In this document: piece after piece, positions 24,782 through 35,545 of the stretch
How positions within the stretch are numbered: position 1 is the first letter of the stretch
How the letters are laid out: each line of letters begins with the position of its first letter
NCBI GenBank assembly: GCA_002105175.1
Contig: MCGE01000020.1
Coordinates: 496,001-560,000, forward strand
Direction of reading: 5' to 3'
DNA from: Absidia repens
Lineage: Eukaryota > Mucoromycota > Mucoromycetes > Mucorales > Cunninghamellaceae
DNA: 64,000 nucleotides
Translations under genes and position numbers: made by a program
Notes under the pieces: model-generated
Databases searched by the model: none
Told to the model about the DNA's origin: nothing
The model's input: only the letters and a program-made list of their open reading frames with translations

Positions 24782-24936
24782 CACTTTGAGTTGCAGTAGT
24801 CTGTATGATCAAGTGGCCAAAGCATAGCTGAGACCGTTCTGCGTCGTCCAGTGATATTTTGTGCCATTTCAGTCTGTCAGGCTATCATTTTTCACTGGTT
24901 TTGAGGTCTAAGAGGGCTATTAAAATCCTGTCTGCG
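24509..24936. mobile_element. Foldback / long-TIR element
   Basis: Two arms of about 98 bp in inverted orientation (24509-24606 and 24833-24930) flank about 226 bp. Shared words include AATTTTAATAGCCCT, CAAAACCAGTGAAAAATGAT and TAGCCTGACAG. Each arm also has its own small palindrome (TAGCCTGACAGGCTA in the left arm). The interior has no ORF and carries a CA repeat. This is the structure of a non-autonomous foldback or MITE-like element, with arms at roughly 85% identity by eye. Target-site duplication was not identified. Confidence 0.6.
24738..24779 (+). repeat. (CA)n microsatellite
   Basis: About 21 perfect CA/AC units inside the loop of the foldback element. Confidence 0.95.
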
Positions 24937-25289
24937 GAACAAAAAAAAAAAAATTAAATAAAACATATAACGGGGGATACCTTTACATTTTATGTGATCT
25001 ACATCTAACAAGCAGTCGGTGGGACTCATTGAAGGAAAAAAAAAAAAAAGAGCTAGTTATAAAGCAGAGGAGGAAAAATTGATCCGAAGCAGCGGCTACA
25101 TTCAACCGTATAAGCCTTGGCTCATCCATATAAGTGATATAAATAAACAACAAGAGTTATATTGAGACCTAGAACTATCAAGCCTATCCCCGCTGAGACA
25201 ATAAGAAAAGAAATGTAGATACTACTATGCTAGGAAGCTGGTGTTTGATAAGTCACTCACAAATCTGCTATAATAATAACGTTGGTACT

Positions 25290-25936
25290 GTTTTAGGGGT
25301 ATTAATAATACTATGTATTTTATTGAAGCATAAGTGAAGGTTAACACTAGATTAAGGGTATGAGGTTCGTTGTAATAAAGAATTTATTCGAGGTAGTGTG
25401 AGGGAGACTAATGTAAAGACTGCAGAATGGTCAACACTAATATAAAGGAAAGGCTGCAAAATGGAAGCTAATATATTGTAAAGGAATGAGAAAGACTAAA
25501 GGAACATCTGTCATTGAAGCACAACAACGGCTAATATTAATCAAACGAGATGATGGTGGGAGAAAGGGAATCAAATGTAAAAGACATGAAGAAAACTAGT
25601 AAGACATTCTTGGATTAAAGCATGTAAAAAGAGACATATTTTATTCAGTTGTAGATACAAACTATGGGCAAACTGGCACTAAACTAAGTTAATGAAGACC
25701 AAAAAGCTAGCTAATGGACGTCCAAAATCCTGAATCCAAAATGAAAGGGGGTTCCCATGCATCTTTGTAATCCCTGAGCGGAAAACGCTTCTAAACTAGT
25801 CCTGACACTATTCTAAGTCTAATATAACCTGAAAGAAGTTGAATGATGAAGAAAAAAAAAGAAGAATGAAGAAGAAAATGAAAAGAAAGAGAGGCGGAGA
25901 AAATTTTGGGAGAAACTAAAAATTCACGTGGGCGGG
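25290..25936 (-). repeat. Dispersed repeat element, copy B (-)
   Basis: Reverse-oriented copy. Reading on the minus strand it begins TCCCGCCCACGTGAA at 25936, then a CT-rich tract, TAGAATAGTGTCAGGACTAG, the GATGCATGGGAACC core and the AATAAAATATGTCTCTTTTTAC subunits. Left limit approximate; weak similarity to copy E may continue to about 25240. Confidence 0.75.
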
Positions 25937-27207
25937 ATATAAAATATTTTTTGTCAGCCATTCTTTTTTCCATTTCCTTGTTGGAAGCCCTCTATTTTCA
26001 TTTTTTATATTTCGCTTCCTTTCTTTTTTACGACAATCAATTAGATATAATATGGTAGCTGTATTTTTATTTGGTATTATGAAATAGGGTAGTTTACCCC
26101 CCGTCACAAAAAAAGTGTTCCATGTTACTGTGATTAGCCTAGCTTCATGTCCACGGTCATAATTATATGTATACCTGAATAAATACCTGTCCCGTGTTTT
26201 TAAATTATTCTCTCATATGTCTAATTTTATCTAGTTGAATGATTATAAAGTGCCGGATTTCAAGTACGTGCGGAAAAAAAGAAAAAAGAGCAAGAGAGGC
26301 TTCTTCAATGGGTTTAAATCGTGGCCGTGACGGACGCATAAAACAAGTAAGCGGTGATGGGGCGCATGAAAATATGATGATTGAAGCTCCTTGTTAAGTT
26401 TTGAAAAGAGAGCCTTTGTGAAATCGCAATCGGAACATATTGGGTGTTCTCATATATATTGTATTACATATACTTGATTTTTTTTTTTTGTTGTTGTTGT
26501 TGTCAATCTGTTGTTCAATATCAATGGGCAAATATGGGTCTTATGCTATATATGATTGAGTCCAGTGGAAGTTCTGTGACGAATTAAAAAAAAAAAAGAA
26601 TCGACAAGAAGATAGACATTATGAGATGATGAATATAATGAAAAGGAAAAAAAATATAAATAGAGTGACATCTATTTCATAACATAATACCGGTAAAAAA
26701 AAAAGTAACAAAACGACATGCGCAACTATCTTTATTTCATGTATAAATTTGGGTGGATCACTTATTCACGTAACTAACAAATGTATCTGCCAATAAAATC
26801 AAAAGACCTGGAGTTTGGGTTTTCCTGTCCGTAGCCCTACCCGATGCAAAGGCACACGTTTCTGCCATTCTCCTCCATTTCCTTATCCGAGCATTCAATA
26901 TTTCAAAGTCTACCATAATCATTTCAATGAGAATAATAATGTCCACTTTATTTTATTAGTGAGAAAAAGAAAAATGAGATGATAATAAACTAGTGAGATC
27001 ATGTGTTGGGATAAATGAGAATGTAGTATAAACGAGTTAAAATAAAATAAAAAAGGGGGGAAGATATGTATAAAAATAATGAGAATAAACTAGAAATAAC
27101 ATTCTAAACTATATATATGTTTCTAATCTAATCCAATCAACCAGTGAGTGTCTGAGTGTGTGTGTGAGTGTGTGTATGAAAGAGAGCGGGACAACCAAGG
27201 AAACAAA
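25937..27207. other. Intergenic, AT-rich
   Basis: The right end is the 3' UTR side of the RhoGEF gene. A 25-codon frame (MGLNRGRDGR...) at 26309 followed by a GTAAGC donor is the only coding-like piece and is too short to call. T and GTT runs occur near 26478-26502. Confidence 0.4.
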
Positions 27208-30200
27208 TCACCATCCATGGGCAGCATTTTGAGTCTTGAGGTAATCGTAGATCTTGTTCCCAGTCTGTTCATCTTTGAGTTGAAGCAAGTACACCATACT
27301 GGACTTATCTTGGTCATTGGTCAACAAAAAGGTGATCCGTTTGCTTGTCAGACGTTCGACATTACCACTGCGCACAATCGAGCTGATCAGCTTGTTCTTG
27401 TCGTCTTCAATATAGATATGCATCTTTTGACTAGGCAGTTGCTGTGATATCCGCATCGCCGTACTACCCATCTGGTTCCATTTCGACGTTTCGCTTTGCA
27501 CAAATAACTTACACTTGCACTGGAAGACCGGCTTGAGTGTTTGAGGCACATCTTCGACTGAAGGCGTATCATCCCGGAGTTCGACGGCGGTTGTTTCCTG
27601 TCGTGCAAGACGTGGCTTCTGTTGGTGTTGCCCCATAGATGATGGTGGTGGGGACGATGAGGGTGGTTGGGTGGTGGATTCATGATGCATGCGGTGTAAG
27701 ATGGCCAAGAGATTCGATGCGTCTGCAGGATGTCTGAAATGAATAAGGTAGTTTTCTTGTTGCGCCATCATGGTCACGGACACGCTGACATCGGTAGGCG
27801 AAGGTTGGGTAATCGCCATACTAGGCAAAATCCACGCATTCAGATAAAGTTGGTTGGAAGGTTGGAGCTGCACCGCCAAACAGGATCGGCCGCCATGTGT
27901 CAATCGCACCTGGAGTGTACATTGTCCGTCAACCGCATACCAAGATTGAGCTTTCCAATGGAAGACTTCGCACTGATTGCTGCTATAGAGGACCTGACGT
28001 ACACTGTTGTGTTGATCGTCTGTAGGTGGAGGCGTACGTGGCTGTTGATAGGCAGGTGAATGCATAGGAGGTCGGGCACCCATTTGTTGTGGAGGCAGAG
28101 GAGGTCGTTGTTGATAAACAGGCGTAGCAGTTCCAGTAGATCGACTAGGCATAGGCTGGGGTCCATTGGAGTTCATGCGAGGTGGCTGAGGATGGGAGGG
28201 CATTCCATAGCCTTGCTGTTGTTGTTCCATCGAATTATGAGACGATGAGCGCAATAGAGGAGGTGGTTGCATTTGACGCTGTTGTGGTTGTTGCTGATGA
28301 TGATGTGGAACTGGGGCACCAGCAGGAGCTTGATTATACATATTGTTCATTGGACGAGGTTGCTGAGGCTGTTGTTGTTGTTGACCTGGCGCATACATGG
28401 GTGATTTGGGTGGCTGCATAGGAGGGCCAGCGTTGTTGTTCATCGCTCTAGGGTTCGTGTTAGACACGGGAGAATAAGGTCGAGTGAGGGTCGGAGGTTG
28501 GCTATTCAATGGTTTGGCAGAAGGTGTATTTTGTTGTACAGATCGAGCTGTTGGATCCACATTCTGAGCAGTTCCCCGTTTCGATGATGTGCGCGGTAAT
28601 GCAGCACCGCCATTGGGCCGTTCAGATGGAGAAGCACCAGTGCCAGGGGATTGATCCTTGGGTGAGGGAAGAGGTTTGCCACTCGCGTTGTTGGAAGGAA
28701 TAGAGAAGTAATCATGAGTTTTTTGAGGCACAGCTTGCATTGCGGCTACCGGAGTCACAGCTTGTTGTACTTGTACAGCACGGGGCGAGACAGGTCGAGG
28801 AGAATCACCAGGAACAGGAGATAGAGTTCTTTGCGATGGCGGAGTAGCTAAAGCAGCACGGACTGTGTCGACGTGACTAGTTGTAGTAGGAGCAGTAGGT
28901 GTCGTTGCTGTGGTTGTTGTCTTTGTTGCGTTGTCGTCCAGCTTGTGTACCTTCGCAGTAGTAGGTTGAATATAGGTCATTTGCACTTGGGCTGAGGTAT
29001 CCTTCTTGGGCACTGAAGTTGGAGGAGCATTAGTGGAAGCAGACGTCTTGGCCACCTTGGGATCAGCAGGAAGAGCATCCAGCATTTTGACTGTACGAGG
29101 CTGAATAGTAGAGAGATCATCGTCACCGCCAGCGGAAGTCTTTTTCTTATCCATTCCATCCTTGTCGCCGCGTCCATTCGTCATCGTTGTCGTCGCATCA
29201 TATCCATCAAAGTCATCATCATCATCAGAGCTTTCAAGAGGAGACACCTCACCTGTTTCCGTGTAATAGGCAAAAAAATCTTGTTGGACAAAACTTTTCT
29301 TCTTCTTGGGAACCTTGTGCGACGATGCAGAGTTGTCGGGCTGTGTACGGATAGGTGGAGGTAAGACAGGCAATCCAGACTTGGAAGTTGAAGGCTTTTG
29401 TGAGAGGGCAAGAATCGTTTCAAGACAGCGAGTCGCATCAGTGAGGTGTTTAAAGTCAGGACGTCCAGGATCAGCAGAATCCAAAAGTCTCTAATATGTC
29501 CGAAAATAAGAAGAAAAAAAAAAGAATGTCAGATTTTCTATTTTGTATTCCATGAAAAACGTGAGTTATTTATTGACTTACAGCATAGAGACCATAATAG
29601 TATTTCAATTGCTGAATGGGAGCGTTGAAGAGCGATTCGAGTGAGATATCATATGAGGCCGAGCGTGATAAATCCTATATAGATATAATCGCGTACAAAA
29701 TTTAGTTTAATGATTTCATTCCTTGCATGTGAGACCAGCTGGTATTTTCTTTATTCACAAACCTTCAATAATTGGTCAATGGATCTGTTGGCGAGAATGT
29801 CGGTGCGCTGGTTGAGGTTTGGGATGTAGCACCGAGAATAATTGGCATAAGGGGATTCTAAATCTTTCACCTAATGAATAAAAACGATTAAGTAAAAAGA
29901 TCATTTTGATTGCTAATAATAATTCGTTACCCATTGCATAAGTGTGTTGCCAAGTTCTTGAGCAGCTTGAGCATTACCAGCAAACTTCGTTAATTTCTAT
30001 TCAATCCAAGCAAAAACAAAATCAAAAATGAATATGGGTCATCATAACATCAGTTTAATCGCAATTTTCATTGTTCTTACCGCACTAAATTGCTTGTTTA
30101 CAGCCACAATATTATGAACATGTTTGATCAATTCGGTAAAATCAGGAGCAGCTTGAGAGGTCTGTTTCATCCAAAGAGGTGCGATTTGCTATGATGTAAA

Positions 30201-30513
30201 AAAAAAGGTAACAATATGTGAGTATTACAGTTAAAAAAAAGGTGCTAAAATTAATAAAAAAAGGAGAAAGACAGCAAAGGAGGGTAGGGGATATCGATAG
30301 CAACAACAATATCAAGTATATCAGTAAACTTACAGAATCAATAATCCTCAAGGTATCAAGATAGGTAGTTTCTGCTTCAAGCAAATCAGTCAAAGGATTT
30401 CTAGATGGTTTCATACCAGATCCAGCGGAATATTGAGAAGATGGGGTAGAGGAGGCAGGGCTAAGGCTAAAAGCACTGGAGGAAGAAGAAGTAATGGTAG
30501 ATGCCGATAACAT
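27208..30513 (-). CDS. RhoGEF with N-terminal DH domain and C-terminal PH-like region
   Basis: Predicted exchange factor for a Rho/Cdc42-type GTPase. Six exons on the minus strand (30513-30334, 30188-30081, 29996-29931, 29870-29763, 29674-29582, 29490-27208) give 945 residues. Residues ~45-245 read as a DH domain: the opening helix (LTDLLEAETTYLDTLRII), NRSIDQLLK, APIQQLKYYYGLYARLLDS and DFKHLTDATRCLETI correspond to conserved helices. A long Pro/Gln/Ser-rich linker follows (~260-690). The C-terminal ~260 residues hold two beta-rich segments (QCEVFHWKAQSWYAVDGQC; FQCKCKLFVQSETSKW...KRITFLLTNDQDKSSMVYLL) resembling PH/Ran-binding-like folds. A 5' UTR intron (acceptor ACAG just before the start, donor GTAAGT near 30597) is likely. 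The GTPase partner is unknown. Confidence 0.8.
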
Positions 30514-32335
30514 ATCACTGTAAAATATAAAAAGAAGCAGCATGTCAAGATGTTAGTTGTCCATGTAATACATCGTTTTCAAACAAAACAGCACTTACGG
30601 TATTCAGTTGTTTGAGGGTAAAAAATAAAGTAGAGCGAGCGTTAACGAAAAGAAGGGGAGAGAAGGAGAAGCGTTGTATAAAAATTATATAGAGGTAAAA
30701 GGATTGAATTGGATAACAGTTCTAAAAGGAAAGGAGAGAGGGAATGATTGTATTGTGATGTAAGGAGCGTAGAGAAACAATCTAAATTGTCATGAATATA
30801 AACGATGGAGTTATTATGTTGAGAGAAAAGAAAAATAAGAAAAAAAGATGTGTGAGTAAAAAAGTTCTCTCTCTTTTTTTTTTTATGAGAGTTACACCGT
30901 ATAAAAGTTCAATCACCGATTTACACCGCCCTTTTTTTTTTTTACCAATGCATTTGACAGATACTGCTTGCCGCGAGGTTAGCTCTAGTCAGGGTTCTTA
31001 GCTAAGTTCCTACTTTATGCAAAGAAAACATTGAGCCAATGCTATTGATGAATTTACTCTACAATATGTCGACAAAGGAAACTTGAACGGCACTATAAAT
31101 GGGTACTTTTTTCTTCAAAAGCTTACACGGATTTGCTTTTCCGCTCAATAGTCACACAAGTGAAAAAAAAATACATACACACTTGAGCAAAAACTAAAAA
31201 AAGAATAAAGTTTATTATATGGGAGATCTTTATATTAAACCGTGTGTTTTTCTTTATCATTGATTGAATGGCTTCTTGTCCATATGTTATGGTAACATCA
31301 CTCTGATGGAAATTCTATCCACGTTGTCATTTATGCACTGACCTTTTTTTTTTTTTTTCTAACAAACTCGTTTAAAGATAATTTTGTGGCAACTCGCTGA
31401 CAACAATACTGCTGCTAATAATAAGAGTGATCGAAAGATACCGATTGCGGTGATAATACCATAATCATAACGAAACATGTGTCAAAAGAATCCAAGTTTA
31501 GGCCAGGGACCACCATACACTTTAATCTCGGAGGGAAAAATATTCATACTCCTACTTGATTGGATAAAGAAAAAATGAAGCAGGATGGACTGTTCGACCA
31601 GAAATCTCAAAAAGTCAATGCCACATATGAGGCACTGTCAATTGGGTATATTATATATATCATCCTTGGAAAAGTCCATCACGTGGGATATAAATGCCTG
31701 CACAAGGTTTAGGTACAAAGTTAGCCACGCAGAAGAAAAAAATTGTGGAAACCGGGGAGCAGGCAGCTGAACATGAAAAAAGAGAAACCTTTTTTAAGAT
31801 ATTTAAAATATGAATTTCGATGGTTGTAGTAAGCGAATGATCAAGTTAGTCTCGCCTTTCTGGTTTGATAGTACAGTAACTAGTATTGTAATTATCTCAT
31901 TGAATATGGTGGGTGATTCATATATGTATGTGTAAATTTTGCAAGTGTTCAATACTATTTTAAACACCGCATCAGGCACAAAGGGCACCAGCATAAATTT
32001 TGCTCGCCACTTTTTTTTTTTTTTTTTTTCACTCCTCCCATCTATGCGATATTATTTGTAACAGCTAGTGTTTTGTGATGGGTGACAGACTATTCATTGC
32101 GAATGAGCGCGCTGATATTATTTGATCAGAACTATTCTACATCTGGTGTAGGTTGAATTACTCATTCCGTTACGACATTTCTTCTTCTTCCACATTAACT
32201 TTTTTTTTTTTTTTTTTTTGTATTGGCTTCAGTAAAAGCCAGCTTTCTGTCGACTATATTACAGATCGTTTTTTAACAATGGCCTAGATGAAATTCATAT
32301 AGCCTTTGTATTTGCTGTCCCTTCCCCAATTTTTT
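30514..32335. other. RhoGEF leader and long intergenic region
   Basis: The left ~250 bp hold the probable 5' UTR and promoter of the RhoGEF. The rest is AT-rich with T runs near 31347-31360, 32010-32029 and 32201-32219. No ORF has coding character. Confidence 0.4.
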
Positions 32336-33375
32336 TATCGAAACTTCTAGGCCAGAAACCATACTGTGTCCAAGCGGCAAGTGCTTGCTTTTTTCTTGGT
32401 TTGGCTTGCCGTTATTTTTCTCCTGGTTGTTTGCCCTGAGATCGGTAAGTCACGCATATTTTCTATACTATACCCGCCTCACTGATGTAGATTTTGTCTT
32501 CCTCTAAAAAATTACACATGCCCAATCAAATCACTGGGTTCCATTTTTACGCTAGTTTTACATCATTCGACGATCACACACTCTAGTACCATTGTTACCG
32601 TCAAATACGGTCGATCGCTATTTGGTACTATACTTTACATGTAAAGGTAAAATAAGACCAAGCATGCAAAATAATAATGTTGCTATTGAACTTCCATTTT
32701 TCTTAATCCTTATCTCTGCTATTTACAAGGTCTATTAACGTCATGCTTTCGTATAGATTGCCGATTAGTGACGCTCCCTGCTTGTGCTTGGTTTAATTCA
32801 CCCAAAAAAAGAAAGGCGATGATTGGTAAGGAAGCATGTCTTTTATTACTGGATGGGATGCAAAAGAGGAGAGTGGTCAAGGAAGAAGGAAAATCACATT
32901 GGTGCTAAAAAAAACCTTGTTTAGTATAGATACCCAACGCTCAAATGGATCGTAACCAATATCCGGCTTCCTCTGAAGTTTATTATCAAATTTTGTTCGG
33001 TAAGTTTTAAGACACAGGGAGAGATTTGTTGATGACGACTATTTCCGCTGACTAAATTCGACGTTTTCGTACTGGGAATTTTAATGGTAGGCCCTTTGGC
33101 TGACTACTGAACCAAATAGTCTCTTCAAATATTAAATGGTATTGACTATTACATTGGTGCATCTCTTGATTCTACTTCAATCTTGGCATACATACCCTTA
33201 TTATTGGTTAGAAAAACATTTATTAGTCGAATTAGATCTTCTTCGTCCCCTCCCTTCCCCTTAGTTTTAGATTAATATTTTTTGTGGAATTTGCCAAATA
33301 AAAATGTTTGGAAGAACTTTTATCAGCTCATGGTTTGCAATGATTCAGTTTACTATACATATTTTAAGGTACCCG
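32336..33375 (+). pseudogene. Possible decayed multi-exon membrane-protein gene
   Basis: Several pieces look like exons with good splice signals but do not join in frame. One (about 32353-32446, acceptor CTTCTAG, donor GTAAGT) encodes a transmembrane-like helix with VLAFFLVWLAVIFLLVVC; another (32757-32826) reads CRLVTLPACAWFNSPKKRK with donor GTAAGG; another near 32947-33000 reads MDRNQYPASSEVYYQILF with donor GTAAGT; a last one near 33120-33208 has DYYIGASLDSTSILAYIPLL. Connecting them needs frameshifts or skips stops. This suggests a decayed gene, or a real gene I cannot assemble. No family is recognised. Confidence 0.25.
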
Positions 33376-33943
33376 TTATTTATTGGATGATCCAAATAGC
33401 ATTTATGGATGCTTCAACGTTATAGTTCGACATGTTCGACATGTCTGTACTCTAAAGGATAGTCTCTTTTCCCCTCCTTTTTTTAAAGCAAAGGCTCAAC
33501 ATATATCAAATTTAGCATAGTTTAGAAATGACTCATGATACCGTATACCAAGAAGTCGAAACCAATCCAGTGACACAAAGAAGATCCCCAATGCTCTAAA
33601 TTTTTTAGTCTATGATCTAACGTTACGAATGATAGCCATGCGTCATTGCTGAAATAAGAATTAAAGTGAAACAAGAACAAAAAAAGATTGCTATATTTGA
33701 AATTAAATGGTTTTTATTTGACAGGTGTTGTAATCATATCCGCGTCCTCTCAGGGATTTTTTTCGGGCAATTAAAAAAAGCAAAAAAAAAAGGGGCCCGA
33801 AAACCTATTCGTCAAGTTTGGCGAAAATCAGTGTTGGGCTTCAAAAACAGCGATCCCGGTAAAAGATTATAAAAAGGGGCCCCCTTTTATTTTTATTTTT
33901 ACAATTCATCTTTTCTTATCCATATTAATTAATCATCATCATC
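33376..33943. promoter_or_regulatory. Promoter side of the thaumatin-like gene, with TATA box
   Basis: A TATA box (TTATAAAAAGG, 33867-33877) lies about 70 bp upstream of the ATG and runs into a near-palindrome AAAAGGGGCCCCCTTTT (33872-33888). A related GGGGCCCG lies at 33791-33798. The CT/T-rich leader and CATCATCATC before the ATG follow. The arrangement suits a strongly inducible gene; this is inference. Confidence 0.5.
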
Positions 33944-34720
33944 ATGCTTTATTCTACTCTTCTCTCTTTTGCTGCTTTGGCTGGTTTCACGGTGGCTTCT
34001 TCTGGTGGTGGTATGCAAATTGTCGTCAAGAATCAATGTGATTATGATCTCACTGTTTCCAAGCTCACAAACAAAGAATCTACTGGTACAAGTGATAAGG
34101 TCTCTCAAGGTAGCTCCAAAACTTATGATTTACCTGAAAATTGGCAAGGTCGCTTCTTTGGCCGTAATGGTTGTTCTGGTAACGACTGCAAAGTAGCAGG
34201 TGGTGATAGCCCTGCATCCCTCGCTGAGTTCACATTCCGCGGGGCTGGTGGCAATGACTTTTATGACCTTAGCTTTGTTGACGGGTTCAACTTGCCTATT
34301 GAAATCGTCCCCATTAATGGAAAAGGTGGTGCTTCCGGTTCTGACAAATACAACTGTGGTAAACCTTCTTGCCCCACTGTTCCCTCTTGCCCTGATGATA
34401 TGAAGTTAACTTCCAACGGCAAGTTTGTTGGCTGTCAAAGTGCTTGTTCCAAATATGGTACCGATGAATATTGCTGTAAGTAATTTAAAATAGTAAGCTA
34501 TGAACTTAAGGTCGGTTTTATTTATTCTTTTTTTTTTTTTTTTTTGTTTTTTCCCTTCTTAGGCACTGGCTCTCATAACACCCCTGATAAGTGTTCCCCT
34601 AACTCTTATTCCAAGGCTGTGAAGGATGATTGCCCCTCTGCTTACTCCTATGCTTATGATGACTCGACTTCCACTTACTCTTGTGTTGCAGAAGGATACA
34701 ATGTTGTGTTCTGTCCTTAG
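33944..34720 (+). CDS. Secreted thaumatin-like protein
   Basis: Two exons (33944-34475, 34563-34720) give 229 residues. The first ~19 residues are a signal peptide ([16 protein letters not shown]). The mature part has the thaumatin pattern: [60 protein letters not shown], a Cys-rich middle ([28 protein letters not shown]) and the final [13 protein letters not shown]...VVFCP. The acidic-cleft residues (Arg, Glu, Asp, Asp, Asp) seem to be present in RNGC, AEFT and DLSFVDG. Family members bind or cut beta-1,3-glucan (GH152); in fungi a role in wall remodelling is usual. No GPI signal is seen. Confidence 0.93.
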
Positions 34721-35083
34721 ATTAACTGTCTAGTCTTTTGTTTATAGTTCTCCCCCTCCCCCTCCTCCTTATATATATAGAATAGAAATCGTTTATTTGA
34801 AATAAATGACTAAATTGTACCTTTTTCTCTCAATATAAGCATACATTGTCTATTGCTGTTGTCTTTTATTTTGTTTTGTTCGTGTAAATTAAAAATGGGT
34901 ATTGACCTATTTGAACGCCCGCTCCCTGCAAAAAATTCTCACTGTCATGGCGAGGACAGAATTTTATTTAAAACGCCGATGTATTTATTTTGTTTTCTTT
35001 CCTCTTTTTTTTTCTTTTTTCTCTTCATACTTCATTATTTGTCTCTTGAAGACTCTTTCTGCTATCATTGAATCCTCGCAAAG
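34721..35083. other. Spacer between thaumatin-like gene and THO2
   Basis: Holds the 3' UTR with AAATAAATGAC near 34800 and a T-rich THO2 leader (34990-35060). No gene is recognised. Confidence 0.5.
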
Positions 35084-35503
35084 ATGATACAGGAAGAAGT
35101 AGAACTAGCTCGCCAATATGCTGGACAGTGGACACTTCACAGCATCAACAATCCTTTACGTCAATTGATCTCACGGACTACCTATCGTACCTACATCGGT
35201 GAACGTACCATTGATGATTTTATCGACTTTTTTAAAATCTTGACAGCAGATGAAACGGGGGATTTTGCAAACAAGAACATTGACGTACGTCTTTACTTTA
35301 TCAACTCTATGAAAACTCAAGATGTCAACCTTGAATGCATGGAAGAAGCAAAACGGCAAGATGAAGAAACCAAGATTGCCTCCCGAAAAGCCAACCTCAT
35401 TGCTATGATCAAGGGTGCTATGGTAAGTACAGTGGAATGAATGACTTTTTATACGTTTTAACAAATGCCTGGTACTAATTATTGTTGCGGTCTCTCTCTC
35501 TCT

Positions 35504-35545
<42 letters not shown>

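Noticed and set aside
24613..24867. Val-Cys repeat frame in the foldback loop
   Set aside because: It is the translation of the CA microsatellite.
26309..26396. 25-codon frame MGLNRGRDGR... with a GTAAGC inside
   Set aside because: Too short, no second exon could be joined, and no family recognised.
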